Positions 15,986 through 24,016 of a stretch of DNA of 64,000 nucleotides are shown piece by piece. The position numbers were made by a program, and so were the translations under genes. How positions within the stretch are numbered: the stretch's first letter is position 1; each line of letters opens with the position of its first letter. Source of the DNA: CAYOXM01 sp964407925 (GTDB taxonomy: Bacteria; Patescibacteriota; Patescibacteriia; SG8-24); NCBI GenBank assembly GCA_964407925.1, contig CAYOXM010000002.1:50266-114265 (forward strand), in the 5' to 3' direction. A model generated the notes under the pieces. The model was not told the origin of the DNA and did no database searches. It worked only from the letters and a program-made list of their open reading frames with translations.

Positions 15986-16069
15986 ATGCACGCCGTCCGC
16001 ACGTCTCTCGTCACCATGATGATGTCGATGATGACCGCCCACAACGGGCCGGACCTTTGGCGCGCGTGA
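15986..16069 (+). CDS. Methionine-rich leader peptide, candidate attenuator ORF
   Basis: A 27-codon ORF, MHAVRTSLVTMMMSMMTAHN then GPDLWRA, with five Met in six codons at 16016-16033. It starts nine bases after a strong -10 box with no ribosome site. Its last codons (16045-16058) form the left arm of a 13-bp antiterminator that pairs with the left arm of the terminator at 16088-16119. This is the classic layout of amino-acid attenuation: stalling at Met codons would free the antiterminator. The downstream gene belongs to the SAM hydrolase family. The peptide itself probably has no other role. Confidence 0.6.
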   Translation: MHAVRTSLVTMMMSMMTAHNGPDLWRA

Positions 16070-16119
16070 ACCGTCACTCACGGAGCGAAAAGGCCGGCCC
16101 GACAGGGGCCGGTCTTTTT
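16045..16119 (+). promoter_or_regulatory. Mutually exclusive antiterminator/terminator (attenuator)
   Basis: Terminator: 16088-16100 pairs with 16106-16118 (13 bp with one G-T pair, loop GACAG), then a T-run. Antiterminator: 16045-16052 and 16054-16058 pair with 16094-16101 and 16089-16093, giving 13 bp with one bulged A at 16053. The shared arm 16089-16101 makes the two structures exclusive. A ribosome at the leader stop codon (16067-16069) would cover the antiterminator arm and allow termination. Confidence 0.6.
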
Positions 16120-16167
16120 CTTCCCGCATTTTCCGTTTTCATTTTTTCACTCTTCACTGCCAGCACT

Positions 16168-16983
16168 ATGTTCGTCACCCTCATCAACGACTGCCGCGAC
16201 GAGAACGCCTTCGGGCGGCAGGCGACGCGCGCCGCCGCGCTCTTCGGCCAGTCCGTCGTCACCATCGGCGTAAAATCCGATCTCGAAGCGGCGGGAAACC
16301 TCGTCGACGCCCTCGACGCGGCCGAAGGCCGTCGCGGCGTCATCCTCGTGAACGTGGCGCCGCGCGGCGGCGACGCGAAAAAATGGCCCAACGGCACTCC
16401 GTTCGGCTGGTTCACGCACGGCGAAACAATCGTCGTCGCGTCCATTGACGGGCTGACCCTGTCCCTTGCCAAGAAACTAGGACTCTTCGATGCCGTACGC
16501 GTATTCGACATCCCGACGGTGGTCGGCGACCTCGCGCGTCGCGGCGTCATCACGCTCGAACTCGCGAACCGCATCGCGCTGACCCAGTTCCGCAGCCTGG
16601 AATTCCTGCCGCGCGCCGCCAAGTGGCTGGCCGACGGCATCGACCTTCCGACCGAACGGCTTGCGGCGGGCGACGTCGAGGATGCGCCGGCGGCGGTCTG
16701 GTGGGTGGATAATTTCGGCAACTGCAAGACGACGGTATTCCCCGACGAACTCTCCCAGTTCGTCGACGGCGAGGCGTTCGCGGGGCTCGCGTCGCTCGCC
16801 CTGCACGACCGGCTCAAGGACGTCGCGGACGGGGAGCCCGCGTTCGTCATCGGCAGCTCCGGACTCGGGACGTCGCGGTTCGTGGAAATCGTCATCCAGG
16901 GCGGCGACGCGGCGAGCCGGTTCAACCTGAAGACGGGCAAGACGCTCGCGCGCGCGGAACGACGTCATGCGGTCCCCGCGTGA
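16168..16983 (+). CDS. SAM hydrolase (DUF62, chlorinase/fluorinase) family protein, divergent
   Basis: A 271-aa protein. The C-terminal half aligns by pattern with SAM hydroxide adenosyltransferases: VWWVDNFGNCKTTV corresponds to the usual D-x-F-G-N-x-x-T-N, and GEPAFVIGSSGLGTSRFVEI ... GGDAASRFNLKTGKTL to the final lobe. N-terminal FVTLINDCRDENAF and ILVNVAPRGG replace the usual TDFG and DPGVG blocks, so the catalytic Asp of DPGVG is missing and activity may differ. Known members split SAM to adenosine and methionine. The gene lies behind the Met-rich leader and terminator. A TTCACT box nine bases before the ATG could be an alternative promoter. Confidence 0.65.
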   Translation: MFVTLINDCRDENAFGRQATRAAALFGQSVVTIGVKSDLEAAGNLVDALDAAEGRRGVILVNVAPRGGDAKKWPNGTPFGWFTHGETIVVASIDGLTLSLAKKLGLFDAVRVFDIPTVVGDLARRGVITLELANRIALTQFRSLEFLPRAAKWLADGIDLPTERLAAGDVEDAPAAVWWVDNFGNCKTTVFPDELSQFVDGEAFAGLASLALHDRLKDVADGEPAFVIGSSGLGTSRFVEIVIQGGDAASRFNLKTGKTLARAERRHAVPA

Positions 16984-16992
16984 ACGCGTTCC

Positions 16993-17745
16993 TTACCGCA
17001 GCCGCGAAAGGAAATTCGCCGCGGACGCGTTGATCGTCACGAGGGAGGGGAAGCGTACCAGCGTGCCGAAACCGAACGTCCCCTGCGTGGCGATGAAGAC
17101 GATGCCGACCGAAAGCAGCATCGCCGCGGCGATGACGTTCAAGAAGGGAATTTCGCGCCGGCGGCCGCCGAACGTTAAGGCGAGGCGCCGGCCCTGCAGC
17201 GCGAATTTTTCGATGATCCGCGTCCGGTCGGCCGCGAGGGCGAGGGCGAGGAGCGGCGACATGAGGCCGAGGGCGTAAGCGGTGAGCGTGAGCGACGCCA
17301 TGACGGCGTTTTTCGACAACGTCGCGAAGGTGAACACGAGGCCGAGGAGGGGCGCGGTGCAGCCGGCCACGGTAAAGCCGAAAATGACGCCGAGGAGGTA
17401 TACCGAAAGCGCATCGCCCCTTCCGCGGCGTGCCACGGGCATGCTCGGCGTGGGTACGTGCAGGCTTTTTCCGAGGAGCGCGAGGACGGCGAGCGCGATC
17501 ATGAACCCGCCGCCGACCCACGACAACCCTTCGCGGTGCAGGGCGAGGGGAACCGCAAGCGCGTGCAGCCCCAACCCGATCGGGAGGAACAGCGTCAGGA
17601 ATCCCGCGAAGAACCACCACGTCGCCGCGATGATCGCGCCGCGGCGCTTGAAGGAATACGCGAAAAACCCCGGCAGGAGGAATGAGCCGCAGGGAGCGAA
17701 GAAGGAGATGAGGCCGGCGGCGAAGGCTATGGCGACGGTCATCAT
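16993..17745 (-). CDS. CcdA/DsbD-like thiol transporter membrane protein
   Basis: A 250-aa protein with six membrane segments and the paired cysteine motifs FFAPCGSFLLPGFFAY (segment 1) and FGFTVAGCTAPLLG (segment 4), the CcdA hallmark. CcdA-type proteins pass electrons from cytosolic thioredoxin to periplasmic thiol proteins, often for cytochrome c or disulfide repair. Two ATGs at 17745 and 17742 fit; the first lies ten bases after a TACACT box. The gene converges on the SAM-hydrolase-family gene with nine bases between stops and no visible terminator. Confidence 0.75.
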   Translation of the reverse strand: MMTVAIAFAAGLISFFAPCGSFLLPGFFAYSFKRRGAIIAATWWFFAGFLTLFLPIGLGLHALAVPLALHREGLSWVGGGFMIALAVLALLGKSLHVPTPSMPVARRGRGDALSVYLLGVIFGFTVAGCTAPLLGLVFTFATLSKNAVMASLTLTAYALGLMSPLLALALAADRTRIIEKFALQGRRLALTFGGRRREIPFLNVIAAAMLLSVGIVFIATQGTFGFGTLVRFPSLVTINASAANFLSRLR

Positions 17746-17755
17746 ATCACTACGA

Positions 17756-17784
17756 AGTGTAGTCGAAAGGACGGACAGCGGCAA
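17756..17784 (-). promoter_or_regulatory. Promoter of the ccdA-like gene, TTGCCG-17-TACACT
   Basis: On the minus strand the -35 TTGCCG (17784-17779) and the -10 TACACT (17761-17756) are 17 bp apart; the ATG follows ten bases later without a ribosome site. Confidence 0.6.
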
Positions 17785-17792
17785 ACGGAGCC

Positions 17793-17821
17793 TTGACCGT
17801 ACGCCGCGGACGTGATTACCT
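17793..17821 (+). promoter_or_regulatory. Candidate promoter of a structured RNA, TTGACC-17-TTACCT
   Basis: The -35 TTGACC (17793-17798) and the -10 TTACCT (17816-17821), 17 bp apart, are divergent from the ccdA-like promoter. The predicted start is near 17829, exactly where the closing stem of the candidate RNA begins. Confidence 0.5.
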
Positions 17822-17828
17822 CGTGCCT

Positions 17829-18104
17829 GGAGTCGGCCGCCCGTGAGACGCTGTCCGGCCGAAACCGGTCGCAGGCCGCGACAAACGGCGCGTGCGCGCA
17901 CACCTCCTCCCGGCGCGCGCGTCATCCGCGGCAACACCCGAGGGGTTTGTGATCCCTCCCGTGTCGCCCACCCACAAGTGGACCATGCGGGCGGTTCAGC
18001 GATGGACCGCCGGCAGGGGCCCGCACGACCCGTGGGCGCCGAAACGGCGGCCGCGGCCGGCCGACTCCGCCTTTTTCAGCCGACGCGCTTGCGTCGGTTT
18101 TTTC
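17829..18104 (+). ncRNA. Candidate structured non-coding RNA, no known family recognised
   Basis: This stretch of about 275 bases has no convincing ORF but has a promoter before it and a terminator after it. A perfect 10-bp closing stem joins 17829-17838 with 18059-18068. Inside are GTCGC-AGGCC-GCGAC (17868-17882), a hairpin at 17930-17968 (GGC, ACAC, AGGG arms), GGCGGT-ACCGCC (17990-17995 with 18006-18011) and CGCCG-AAA-CGGCG (18037-18049). I compared it by eye with RNase P RNA, tmRNA, SRP RNA, 6S RNA and T-box leaders and found no match to their conserved blocks. Confidence 0.45.
18079..18104 (+). terminator. Intrinsic terminator whose loop carries the next -35 box
   Basis: CCGACGC-GCTT-GCGTCGG followed by six T. 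TTGCGT at 18089-18094 in the loop and right arm is 17 bp from TACGAT at 18112-18117, so it doubles as the -35 box of the response regulator gene. Confidence 0.75.
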
Positions 18105-18130
18105 GTCGGCGTACGATAAGCGGAACCACT

Positions 18131-18526
18131 ATGGCAAAACGCAAAATCAGCATCCTCTGCATCGACGACGACCCCTTCTACGTCGCGTTGTACCGGCAGA
18201 TACTCGCGACGCGGAAGGAATTCTCGGTGACGAGCGCGGCCAGCGCCGAAGACGGATACGCCCGGCTGAAGAAACGGCTGCCGGACCTCGTCATCCTGGA
18301 CGTGATGCTCCCCGAGAAGGGAAAATTCCGCGACGGCTACGGCCTGCTTGAAAGGCTGCGGCAGGAATCGGCGACGAAAAAACTGCCGGTCCTCATGGTA
18401 TCCGCGCTCGGGGGCCCCGAAGACGCAAAACACGGACTCGCGCTCGGCGCGTCATCCTACCTCCCCAAGCAGGACATGATGCCGCACCGGCTCATCAGCG
18501 AAATCGAAAAGGCGCTCGAACGATAG
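18131..18526 (+). CDS. Single-domain response regulator
   Basis: A 131-aa CheY-like receiver with all key residues: acidic pocket CIDDDP (about residue 10), phospho-acceptor Asp in LVILDVMLP (about 58), MVSA (Ser in place of the usual Thr) and Lys in YLPKQD (about 111). There is no output domain and no kinase gene beside it, so it probably acts by protein contact with a kinase encoded elsewhere. The ATG is 13 bases after TACGAT, leaving a very short leader without a ribosome site. Confidence 0.88.
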   Translation: MAKRKISILCIDDDPFYVALYRQILATRKEFSVTSAASAEDGYARLKKRLPDLVILDVMLPEKGKFRDGYGLLERLRQESATKKLPVLMVSALGGPEDAKHGLALGASSYLPKQDMMPHRLISEIEKALER

Positions 18527-18532
18527 ACGAAG

Positions 18533-18560
18533 AAAAAACGCCCCCTAGGGGGCGTTTTTT
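18533..18560. terminator. Bidirectional terminator, perfect 28-bp palindrome
   Basis: AAAAAACGCCCCCT and its exact complement form 14 bp on each side, serving both the response regulator (plus) and the secreted coiled-coil protein (minus). Confidence 0.9.
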
Positions 18561-18580
18561 CTTATCCTCGCGCGCGCCGC

Positions 18581-19252
18581 CTAGAGCTGCGCATCCATCG
18601 ACGAGTTCGAGGAGTCCTCGGACGAGCTGCCGCCGCACGCCTTTCGATCCGCCATGAACTGCTTCCACGCGCCGGTCTTGGCTTCGCGGAGGCCCTTCTT
18701 CGCGGCGGAGAGCGCTTCGCGATACGCCTTCCACGCGGCCTGCTGCGCGGTGCGCCGCGCTTGGAGTTCGGTCTGGTCCCATGCCGCCATGAGCGCGGTC
18801 TTGCGTGCCGAGAGCGCAGTCTTGACCGAGACCGCGAACGCGTCGACGCCGGACGAAACCGCGGTGTCGCGCTTCTCGATCGCCGGCTTCATGCACGACG
18901 CGGCGGCCGCACGCCTTGCCTCTTTCTCCGCTTTCGCTTCGGCAATCTTGGCCTCGCGTTCGGCCTTCTGTTTCGCAATGAGTTCCTCGCGTTCCTTCTT
19001 CTGCTTTTCCTTGAGCGCTTCCATTTCGGCCTTCCTTTTTTCCTGCTCAGCTTTCCGCTTTTCCTGCTCGGTCATTTCTCCGCTCGACGCGTTCGCGTTC
19101 GTCGTACCGTTGTTGGCGTTCGCGGAAACGTTCACGTTGGACGTTTCGTTCGTCGCGGTCGTTCCGGCGGCGTTGTCCTCGGCGAGCGCCGGGAGGGCGA
19201 GCGAGGCGGCGAGCATGAGGGCGACGCCGGCCTGGGCGATCCTTTTATACAT
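18581..19252 (-). CDS. Secreted coiled-coil protein
   Basis: A 223-aa protein with a signal peptide (MYKRIAQAGVALMLAASL, cleavage likely after ALA), a low-complexity Asn/Ala/Thr stretch (about 25-60), a long KREE-rich coiled coil (about 62-120) and a C-terminal helical part with two Cys (C121, C206). No family is named. Its promoter is probably TATACT near 19326 on the minus strand with GCGACA 17 bp upstream; the leader is about 70 bases and has no clear ribosome site. Confidence 0.6.
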   Translation of the reverse strand: MYKRIAQAGVALMLAASLALPALAEDNAAGTTATNETSNVNVSANANNGTTNANASSGEMTEQEKRKAEQEKRKAEMEALKEKQKKEREELIAKQKAEREAKIAEAKAEKEARRAAAASCMKPAIEKRDTAVSSGVDAFAVSVKTALSARKTALMAAWDQTELQARRTAQQAAWKAYREALSAAKKGLREAKTGAWKQFMADRKACGGSSSEDSSNSSMDAQL

Positions 19253-19340
19253 GTGCGTGCACGTAAAAAATGAAGTGGTAACGTTAGCGCGAGTCCGACG
19301 AACCTCTCGCCGGCCGCGCGTGGAGTATAGCACGTCGCGC

Positions 19341-20774
19341 TTACGGTGTCGCTGCCGCGGTTTCCGAACCGGCAAGCGAAAGCGGTTGTCCCGCTTCGTG
19401 CAACGCGAGCATCTTCGGCGATATCGTCATGACGTTTTCGAACCGGTAGCCGAAGCCGAGGAACACGTCCTCGGTCGGAATACGCAGCTTCTTCCCTCCG
19501 GAAACGAGATACACGGCGGGATCAGCGGCCGTCTTTACGAGCGTCCCGTCGGCGAGAAGGACGGGATCGCCGGTCGTAAGCTTCGCGAGTTCGCCCGGCG
19601 TGGCAGGAAGCACGGGTTTGCCCGCAAAATTCGCCTTGAGGAGCGCACGGTCGAAAAGCGCGTGCTTGACGCCGGACTCGGCGTAAAAGACGCCGCCCGT
19701 CGAGCGGTCCTGCAGGAGCTGGCCGAGGGGAAACGCGCTGTCGAGCGTGACCGGTTCGCCCTCTACGTAATCGGCGATGTCGTCAGACACGACGTCTTCG
19801 ACCTCTTCGGGATTGAAACCAATCTTGGCGAAGGTCTCGGCGTCGGGAATTCGGCGCTTGGCGTTGCCGACGAGCAGGTACGTCGCTCCGCCGTCAGCGC
19901 GTACGAGCGACAGGTCGGCGAACCGGACCGGCCGCCCGGGTTTCGCCTCGAGGAGCGACGAGAAGTCGTACTCGTTCAGGTCCACCGCCGTCGCGACGTT
20001 GAAGCGCGACTCCAGCACCGAGCGGTTCATGATCGGACGCATCTTCCCGCCCTGGACCACGGCCATCGCGCCGTTCTTCTCGTTGCGGACGAGCGTCCCG
20101 TCGGGGAAGGCGAGATCGGTGCCGCCGCCGAACCACCGGCGCATGATGCTCCAGAGCAGCCGGTTGCCGTGAATGTGCGGCGTGTAGCTGTAGAGCGCCG
20201 CCGTCGCCGCGGTCTGCGGCGCGACCTTCATGTTGTCGATCTGGTATACCGCGCCCTTCTGCTTGAGATAGCCGAGGTTTTCGGCATTCGTCAGGTACCA
20301 GTGCATCCAGCCGGCGCCGGCGTCGATCTGCTTGGCGAGTCCCTTGTATTTCTGCGCGAGCGCGTTCTTCTTGTAGCAACCGTCGCACAGCGCGTAGCCG
20401 GCGGCCCAGTCCGTCTGGTCGCGGGTGATGACAGGCGACTCGACGATACTCGACTCCTTCTGCAGGAGCGCGAGGATGTACTTGGGATTGACGTCGTAGC
20501 GCTTCGCTGCGTCGTCCACGAGTTGCGCCGCGCCCTTGAGCAGGCCGTCGGCCGGATCGACGTCGAATTGCGTCGAAAGTTTACCCTTCGTCGAAAGGAA
20601 CGCGGCGATGTCGGCGAAGTCCATCGCTTTCGCGTCCCGCATCTCCTCGTCGGAGATGATGAAATGCGGATTGAAGACGCCAGCCGCGGCGGCCGGCAGT
20701 GGTCCGAGAACGGTGACGACGGCGAGCGGGACGGCGATGGCACGCAAAAGCGCGGTACGTGTTTCGTGTCGCAT
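19341..20774 (-). CDS. Secreted lysozyme-fold protein with repeated beta motifs
   Basis: A 477-aa protein with a signal peptide (cleavage near AAAAG), an N-terminal helical lysozyme/SLT-like part (about 70-185; YILALLQKESSIVES has the Glu-Ser of lytic transglycosylases, then AGWMHWY) and a C-terminal array of beta repeats (about 225-460; FPDGTLVRNEKNGAMAVVQGG, LADGTLVKTAADPAVYLVSG and similar GGKKLRIP units) seen in CPR surface proteins. A peptidoglycan-binding or cleaving role is inferred. The ATG at 20774 lies eight bases after TATACT, so it is probably leaderless. Confidence 0.65.
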   Translation of the reverse strand: MRHETRTALLRAIAVPLAVVTVLGPLPAAAAGVFNPHFIISDEEMRDAKAMDFADIAAFLSTKGKLSTQFDVDPADGLLKGAAQLVDDAAKRYDVNPKYILALLQKESSIVESPVITRDQTDWAAGYALCDGCYKKNALAQKYKGLAKQIDAGAGWMHWYLTNAENLGYLKQKGAVYQIDNMKVAPQTAATAALYSYTPHIHGNRLLWSIMRRWFGGGTDLAFPDGTLVRNEKNGAMAVVQGGKMRPIMNRSVLESRFNVATAVDLNEYDFSSLLEAKPGRPVRFADLSLVRADGGATYLLVGNAKRRIPDAETFAKIGFNPEEVEDVVSDDIADYVEGEPVTLDSAFPLGQLLQDRSTGGVFYAESGVKHALFDRALLKANFAGKPVLPATPGELAKLTTGDPVLLADGTLVKTAADPAVYLVSGGKKLRIPTEDVFLGFGYRFENVMTISPKMLALHEAGQPLSLAGSETAAATP

Positions 20775-20782
20775 ATGCCGGA

Positions 20783-20811
20783 AGTATACCGTCGGTCCGC
20801 GACGCGGTCCA
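20783..20811 (-). promoter_or_regulatory. Promoter TGGACC-17-TATACT, probably leaderless
   Basis: On the minus strand TATACT (20788-20783) has TGGACC 17 bp upstream, and the ATG at 20774 is eight bases downstream. Confidence 0.5.
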
Positions 20812-20850
20812 TGCTCACGCCTTGCCCGCCGCTGTGCTATCATTGCCCCG

Positions 20851-21267
20851 ATGCCATTCTCGGTAGAACCGCACTCCCGAACCGTACCGAAACCTTGGGG
20901 TCATGAGGTCATCCTCACCGCCCCGGATTCGCCGCGCGTCGGAAAGCTGTTGTTCGTCAAAGCCGGGAAGCGGCTGTCGTTCCAGTACCACGACGAGAAG
21001 GAAGAGACGCTCTGCCTGATATCGGGCCGAGCGCTCCTGTGGCTCGAAGACGCCGCGGGCGCGGTGCGCAAGCTGCCGATGGTTCAGCACGCGGGCTATT
21101 CGGTCTCGCCGATGCAAAAGCACCGCATCGAGGCGGTGGAAGACGCCGTCGTCGCCGAAGTATCGGCGCCGGAGACGGGAAACACGGTACGGCTCGAGGA
21201 CGACTATGCAAGGAAAGACGAGACAGAGGCGGTACGCGCCGAAGAAGGACGCGGCTGGAAGAACTGA
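20851..21267 (+). CDS. Cupin-fold protein, mannose-6-phosphate isomerase type II-like
   Basis: A 138-aa single cupin. PWGHEVIL, FVKAGKRLSFQYHDEKEETLCLISGRALLWL and SVSPMQKHRIEAVEDAVVAEVS give the two cupin motifs with His, Glu and His metal ligands. It resembles the isolated C-terminal cupin of type II phosphomannose isomerases and may isomerise or bind sugar phosphates. TATCAT lies seven bases before the ATG, suggesting a leaderless start. The VIT-type transporter follows four bases after its stop. Confidence 0.75.
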   Translation: MPFSVEPHSRTVPKPWGHEVILTAPDSPRVGKLLFVKAGKRLSFQYHDEKEETLCLISGRALLWLEDAAGAVRKLPMVQHAGYSVSPMQKHRIEAVEDAVVAEVSAPETGNTVRLEDDYARKDETEAVRAEEGRGWKN

Positions 21268-21271
21268 AACT

Positions 21272-21985
21272 ATGCGACACAAGCACATGATGAACGGCGG
21301 ACTGCTCGGTTCCATCAGGGAACTCGTTTTCGGGGTGGAGGACAGCCTCGTTTCGACCGTCGGCGTCGTCATCGGCGTCGCCGCGGGCACCGAGGACCGG
21401 CAGGTCGTCATCCTTACCGGCGTCGTGCTCGTCATCGTCGAAGCGCTGTCGATGGCGGCCGGCTCCTTCCTGTCGTCGAAATCGCACCGCGAGATGCTCG
21501 AACAGGCGATCAAGGAAGAGGAGTGGGAAATCGAAAACGAGCCGGAAAAGGAGACGGACGAGCTGCGCGCGATGTATCGGAGCAGGGGATTCACGGCGGA
21601 GGAGACCGATACCCTCGTCCGGAGAATCACGTCCGACAAAAAACTTTGGCTGGAGGAAATGATCGCGAAGGAACTGAAGATCGGGGCGAACGACCTGGCT
21701 GTGCCCAACCAAAGCGCGTTCGTGATGTTCTTCTCCTACGTCGCGGGAGGCGTCGTTCCAGTCGCGCCGTTCTTCTTCCTCGCGCCGCGCACGGCATCCC
21801 TCGTCGCCGCAGTCGCGACGGTGCTCAGCCTTTTCGGGTTGGGCTGGTGGAAGGCGAAAGTGACAGGCAACGACCCCCTGCGGAGCAGCATCGAAATGAC
21901 CGTGATTTCGACGACGGCTGCGCTCATCGGCTTCGTCGTCGGCAAGGCGGTCGGCGTCGCTTTCGGCATCGACATCAACGGTTGA
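21272..21985 (+). CDS. VIT1/CCC1-family iron/manganese transporter
   Basis: A 237-aa protein with the CCC1 layout: membrane segments 1-2 (RELVFGVEDSLVSTVGVVIGVA, VEALSMAAGSFLSSKS), a charged cytosolic metal-binding helical domain (about 75-140; EEEWEIENEPEKETDELRAM) and three C-terminal segments. The family moves Fe2+ or Mn2+ out of the cytosol by proton exchange. A second ATG at 21287 is possible. It shares an operon with the cupin gene. Confidence 0.8.
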   Translation: MRHKHMMNGGLLGSIRELVFGVEDSLVSTVGVVIGVAAGTEDRQVVILTGVVLVIVEALSMAAGSFLSSKSHREMLEQAIKEEEWEIENEPEKETDELRAMYRSRGFTAEETDTLVRRITSDKKLWLEEMIAKELKIGANDLAVPNQSAFVMFFSYVAGGVVPVAPFFFLAPRTASLVAAVATVLSLFGLGWWKAKVTGNDPLRSSIEMTVISTTAALIGFVVGKAVGVAFGIDING

Positions 21986-22010
21986 CGGCCGAAACGAACG
22001 GGCTTACGCT
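21982..22010 (+). promoter_or_regulatory. Promoter TTGACG-17-TACGCT, probably leaderless
   Basis: The -35 box (21982-21987) overlaps the stop codon of the transporter gene; the -10 box is at 22005-22010 and the ATG follows eight bases later at 22019. Confidence 0.65.
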
Positions 22011-22018
22011 GTAGGCGT

Positions 22019-22387
22019 ATGAAACGCCTCGCGGCCGCCATCGTCATCGTCTCCGCGCTCTTTGCCGCGGTTTTGCCGCACGCCGGCATGACGATGACCG
22101 CCGCCGAGCATGCCGGAATGGCCTCGGGCCACTGCATGGACGGGCATTGTCCTGTTCCCGCCAACCGAACCGCGAGCGACTGCGCCGACCGCTGCCTCGC
22201 CGCAGGTCCGTTGCGGGCGGAGACGGGCATCGCGACAAGCGCGCTCATCGTATTTGCGGTGCTCGTCGTCCTTGCCGCGGTGTCCGCCGCGCGGCCTCCC
22301 GAACCGGCGAGGCGGCGACGCTTGTACGAGGCTATCGGCAAGGCGATCGCGCTGGAGCGCATCACCACCGACGTCCTGCGGAATTGA
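22019..22387 (+). CDS. His/Met/Cys-rich membrane protein of the copper cluster
   Basis: A 122-aa protein with an N-terminal signal/anchor (about 2-20), an external segment dense in metal ligands (PHAGMTMTAAEHAGMASGHC then MDGHC), a second membrane segment (about 70-90) and a basic tail. The ligand-rich segment suggests Cu binding outside the membrane. It precedes an HMA-TauE/SafE-cupredoxin protein and a copper ATPase, supporting a copper role. No named family is recognised. The start is probably leaderless. Confidence 0.6.
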   Translation: MKRLAAAIVIVSALFAAVLPHAGMTMTAAEHAGMASGHCMDGHCPVPANRTASDCADRCLAAGPLRAETGIATSALIVFAVLVVLAAVSAARPPEPARRRRLYEAIGKAIALERITTDVLRN

Positions 22388-22446
22388 TCGGGGCCGTCCG
22401 TCACGAAGACGGGCGGTGTTACCTGATTTTGTTAATCCGCGAAGCA

Positions 22447-24015
22447 ATGACCATACTCAAATTGAAAGTGAAGAAACTCGGCAAGGAGAACGCCGCCGCG
22501 TTCGAGCGTGCCGCGTCGGCGTGCGGCGGCGTCTCAGGCGTTGACACGTGGACGGACCGCGCTGAAATCGCCGTCGACTCGCCTGACGTCGAAGCGGCGG
22601 TTCTCGACGCGCTGAAAACAGCGGGGTTCTCGGTGACTCGTGACGACCGTCCGACGGTCACGACGGTCGCCATCGACGGAATGACCTGCCACAGCTGCGA
22701 AATCACCGTCGAACGACGGTTCGCGCGAATTCCCGGCGTCAAAAAAGCGGTCGTCAACGCGGCTGCCGGATACGCGCGCGTCGAAACGGAAGGCGAGCCC
22801 GACATCGAAGCGCTCCGACAATCGGTAATGAAAGACGGCTACCGCGTGCGCAACGGCGCTCCGGCCGGCGGCAAGAAGGATCGTCCGTCCGCCGCGGAGC
22901 TGCTGATGCTTTTTGCCGCGGTCTTCGCTGTGGGAAAGCTGCTGTCGCTCCTCGGCGTGTTCACGAACGACTTCAACATCGGCGCGGGCACGAGTTTCAT
23001 GGGCGCGGCGCTCCTCGGCCTCGTCGCGGGAAGCTCGTCGTGCCTCGCCGTCGCCGGCGGACTCATGCTATCCTCGGCGGCGACCTACCGCGAGCGCTAT
23101 GGCGTCGGGGTCGGCGCGGGCCGTCTCGCGCCCGTGGCGTTCTTCATCGCCGGGCGGACCGCGTCATACGGCGTCCTCGGCGGGGCAATCGGCGCGCTTG
23201 GCAGCGCGCTCACCCCGTCGACCGGCATCACGGCGTTCATAACCGTCGTTGCGGCGACCTACATGCTCGTCGTCGGCCTCGACCTCCTCGGACTCGCGCC
23301 CGCGTGGCTGAAACGGTTCACCCCGCGCATGCCGAAACGGCTCGGACATCTCGTGATGGATGCGCAAGGCAGGGCGCACCCCGCGGCGCCGTTCCTGATG
23401 GGCGGGGCGACGTTCTTCATCCCGTGCGGCTTCACGCAGGCCCTGCAGCTCTACGCGCTCACGACCGGGAGTTTCGCGTCGGGCGCCTCGATCCTCGCCG
23501 GGTTCGCGCTCGGCACCGCGCCGGCGCTCTTCGCGCTCGGCTGGGCGGCGGGCTCGCTCCAAGGAAAGGCGGGGAAACTGTTCCTGCGTTTCTCGGGCGC
23601 GGCCGTCATCGTCCTCGGCCTCTGGAACGTCCAAAACGGCCTCACCATCGCCGGGCATCCCATCGGCATGCCGAACTTCGCCACGCGTTCATCTGCCGCC
23701 GTCGCGGATGCCGCGGACCCGAACGTGCAGTTCGACGGCACGACGCAGCGCATCCGCATGAAACTCGGCGTCGACCCGTTCTATGCGCCGAGCGATCGCT
23801 ATGTCGTGCGCGCCGGCATACCCGTACGCCTCGAGATCGAAGGCGTCGGTACGGGCTGCCGCTCCGTCTTCCAGATTCCGAAGCTCGGCGTCCGGCTCAA
23901 CCTCGACAAGGCGCTCAACGTCGTCGAATTCACGCCCAAAGAGGCTGGTGATGCGGTCTTCAGCTGCGCGATGGGCATGTTCCCGGGCACGATCACCGTC
24001 GTGCCGGCTTCCTGA
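22447..24015 (+). CDS. HMA - SafE-type membrane - cupredoxin fusion protein
   Basis: A 522-aa protein. Residues about 1-65 are a degenerate HMA-like domain lacking CxxC. Residues about 72-135 are an intact HMA domain (GMTCHSC). Six or more membrane segments follow (about 148-400; [20 protein letters not shown] and [14 protein letters not shown], the Cys-containing SafE/DsbD-like signatures). A C-terminal cupredoxin-like domain (about 435-520) has [10 protein letters not shown] and [10 protein letters not shown] as likely Cu ligands. The layout fits copper handling or copper-protein assembly at the membrane. copA starts one base after the stop. Confidence 0.8.
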   Translation: MTILKLKVKKLGKENAAAFERAASACGGVSGVDTWTDRAEIAVDSPDVEAAVLDALKTAGFSVTRDDRPTVTTVAIDGMTCHSCEITVERRFARIPGVKKAVVNAAAGYARVETEGEPDIEALRQSVMKDGYRVRNGAPAGGKKDRPSAAELLMLFAAVFAVGKLLSLLGVFTNDFNIGAGTSFMGAALLGLVAGSSSCLAVAGGLMLSSAATYRERYGVGVGAGRLAPVAFFIAGRTASYGVLGGAIGALGSALTPSTGITAFITVVAATYMLVVGLDLLGLAPAWLKRFTPRMPKRLGHLVMDAQGRAHPAAPFLMGGATFFIPCGFTQALQLYALTTGSFASGASILAGFALGTAPALFALGWAAGSLQGKAGKLFLRFSGAAVIVLGLWNVQNGLTIAGHPIGMPNFATRSSAAVADAADPNVQFDGTTQRIRMKLGVDPFYAPSDRYVVRAGIPVRLEIEGVGTGCRSVFQIPKLGVRLNLDKALNVVEFTPKEAGDAVFSCAMGMFPGTITVVPAS

Positions 24016-24016
24016 T

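Noticed and set aside
17971..17990. GTGGACCATGCGGG as a T-box-like sequence
   Set aside because: Resembles the T-box core only loosely, lacks the Stem I features, and the downstream gene is a response regulator.
17829..18104. RNase P RNA, tmRNA, SRP RNA or 6S RNA at the ncRNA locus
   Set aside because: None of the conserved blocks (GAGGAAAGUCC, tRNA-like TTCGA end, GGAA tetraloop domain, 6S bubble) is present on either strand.
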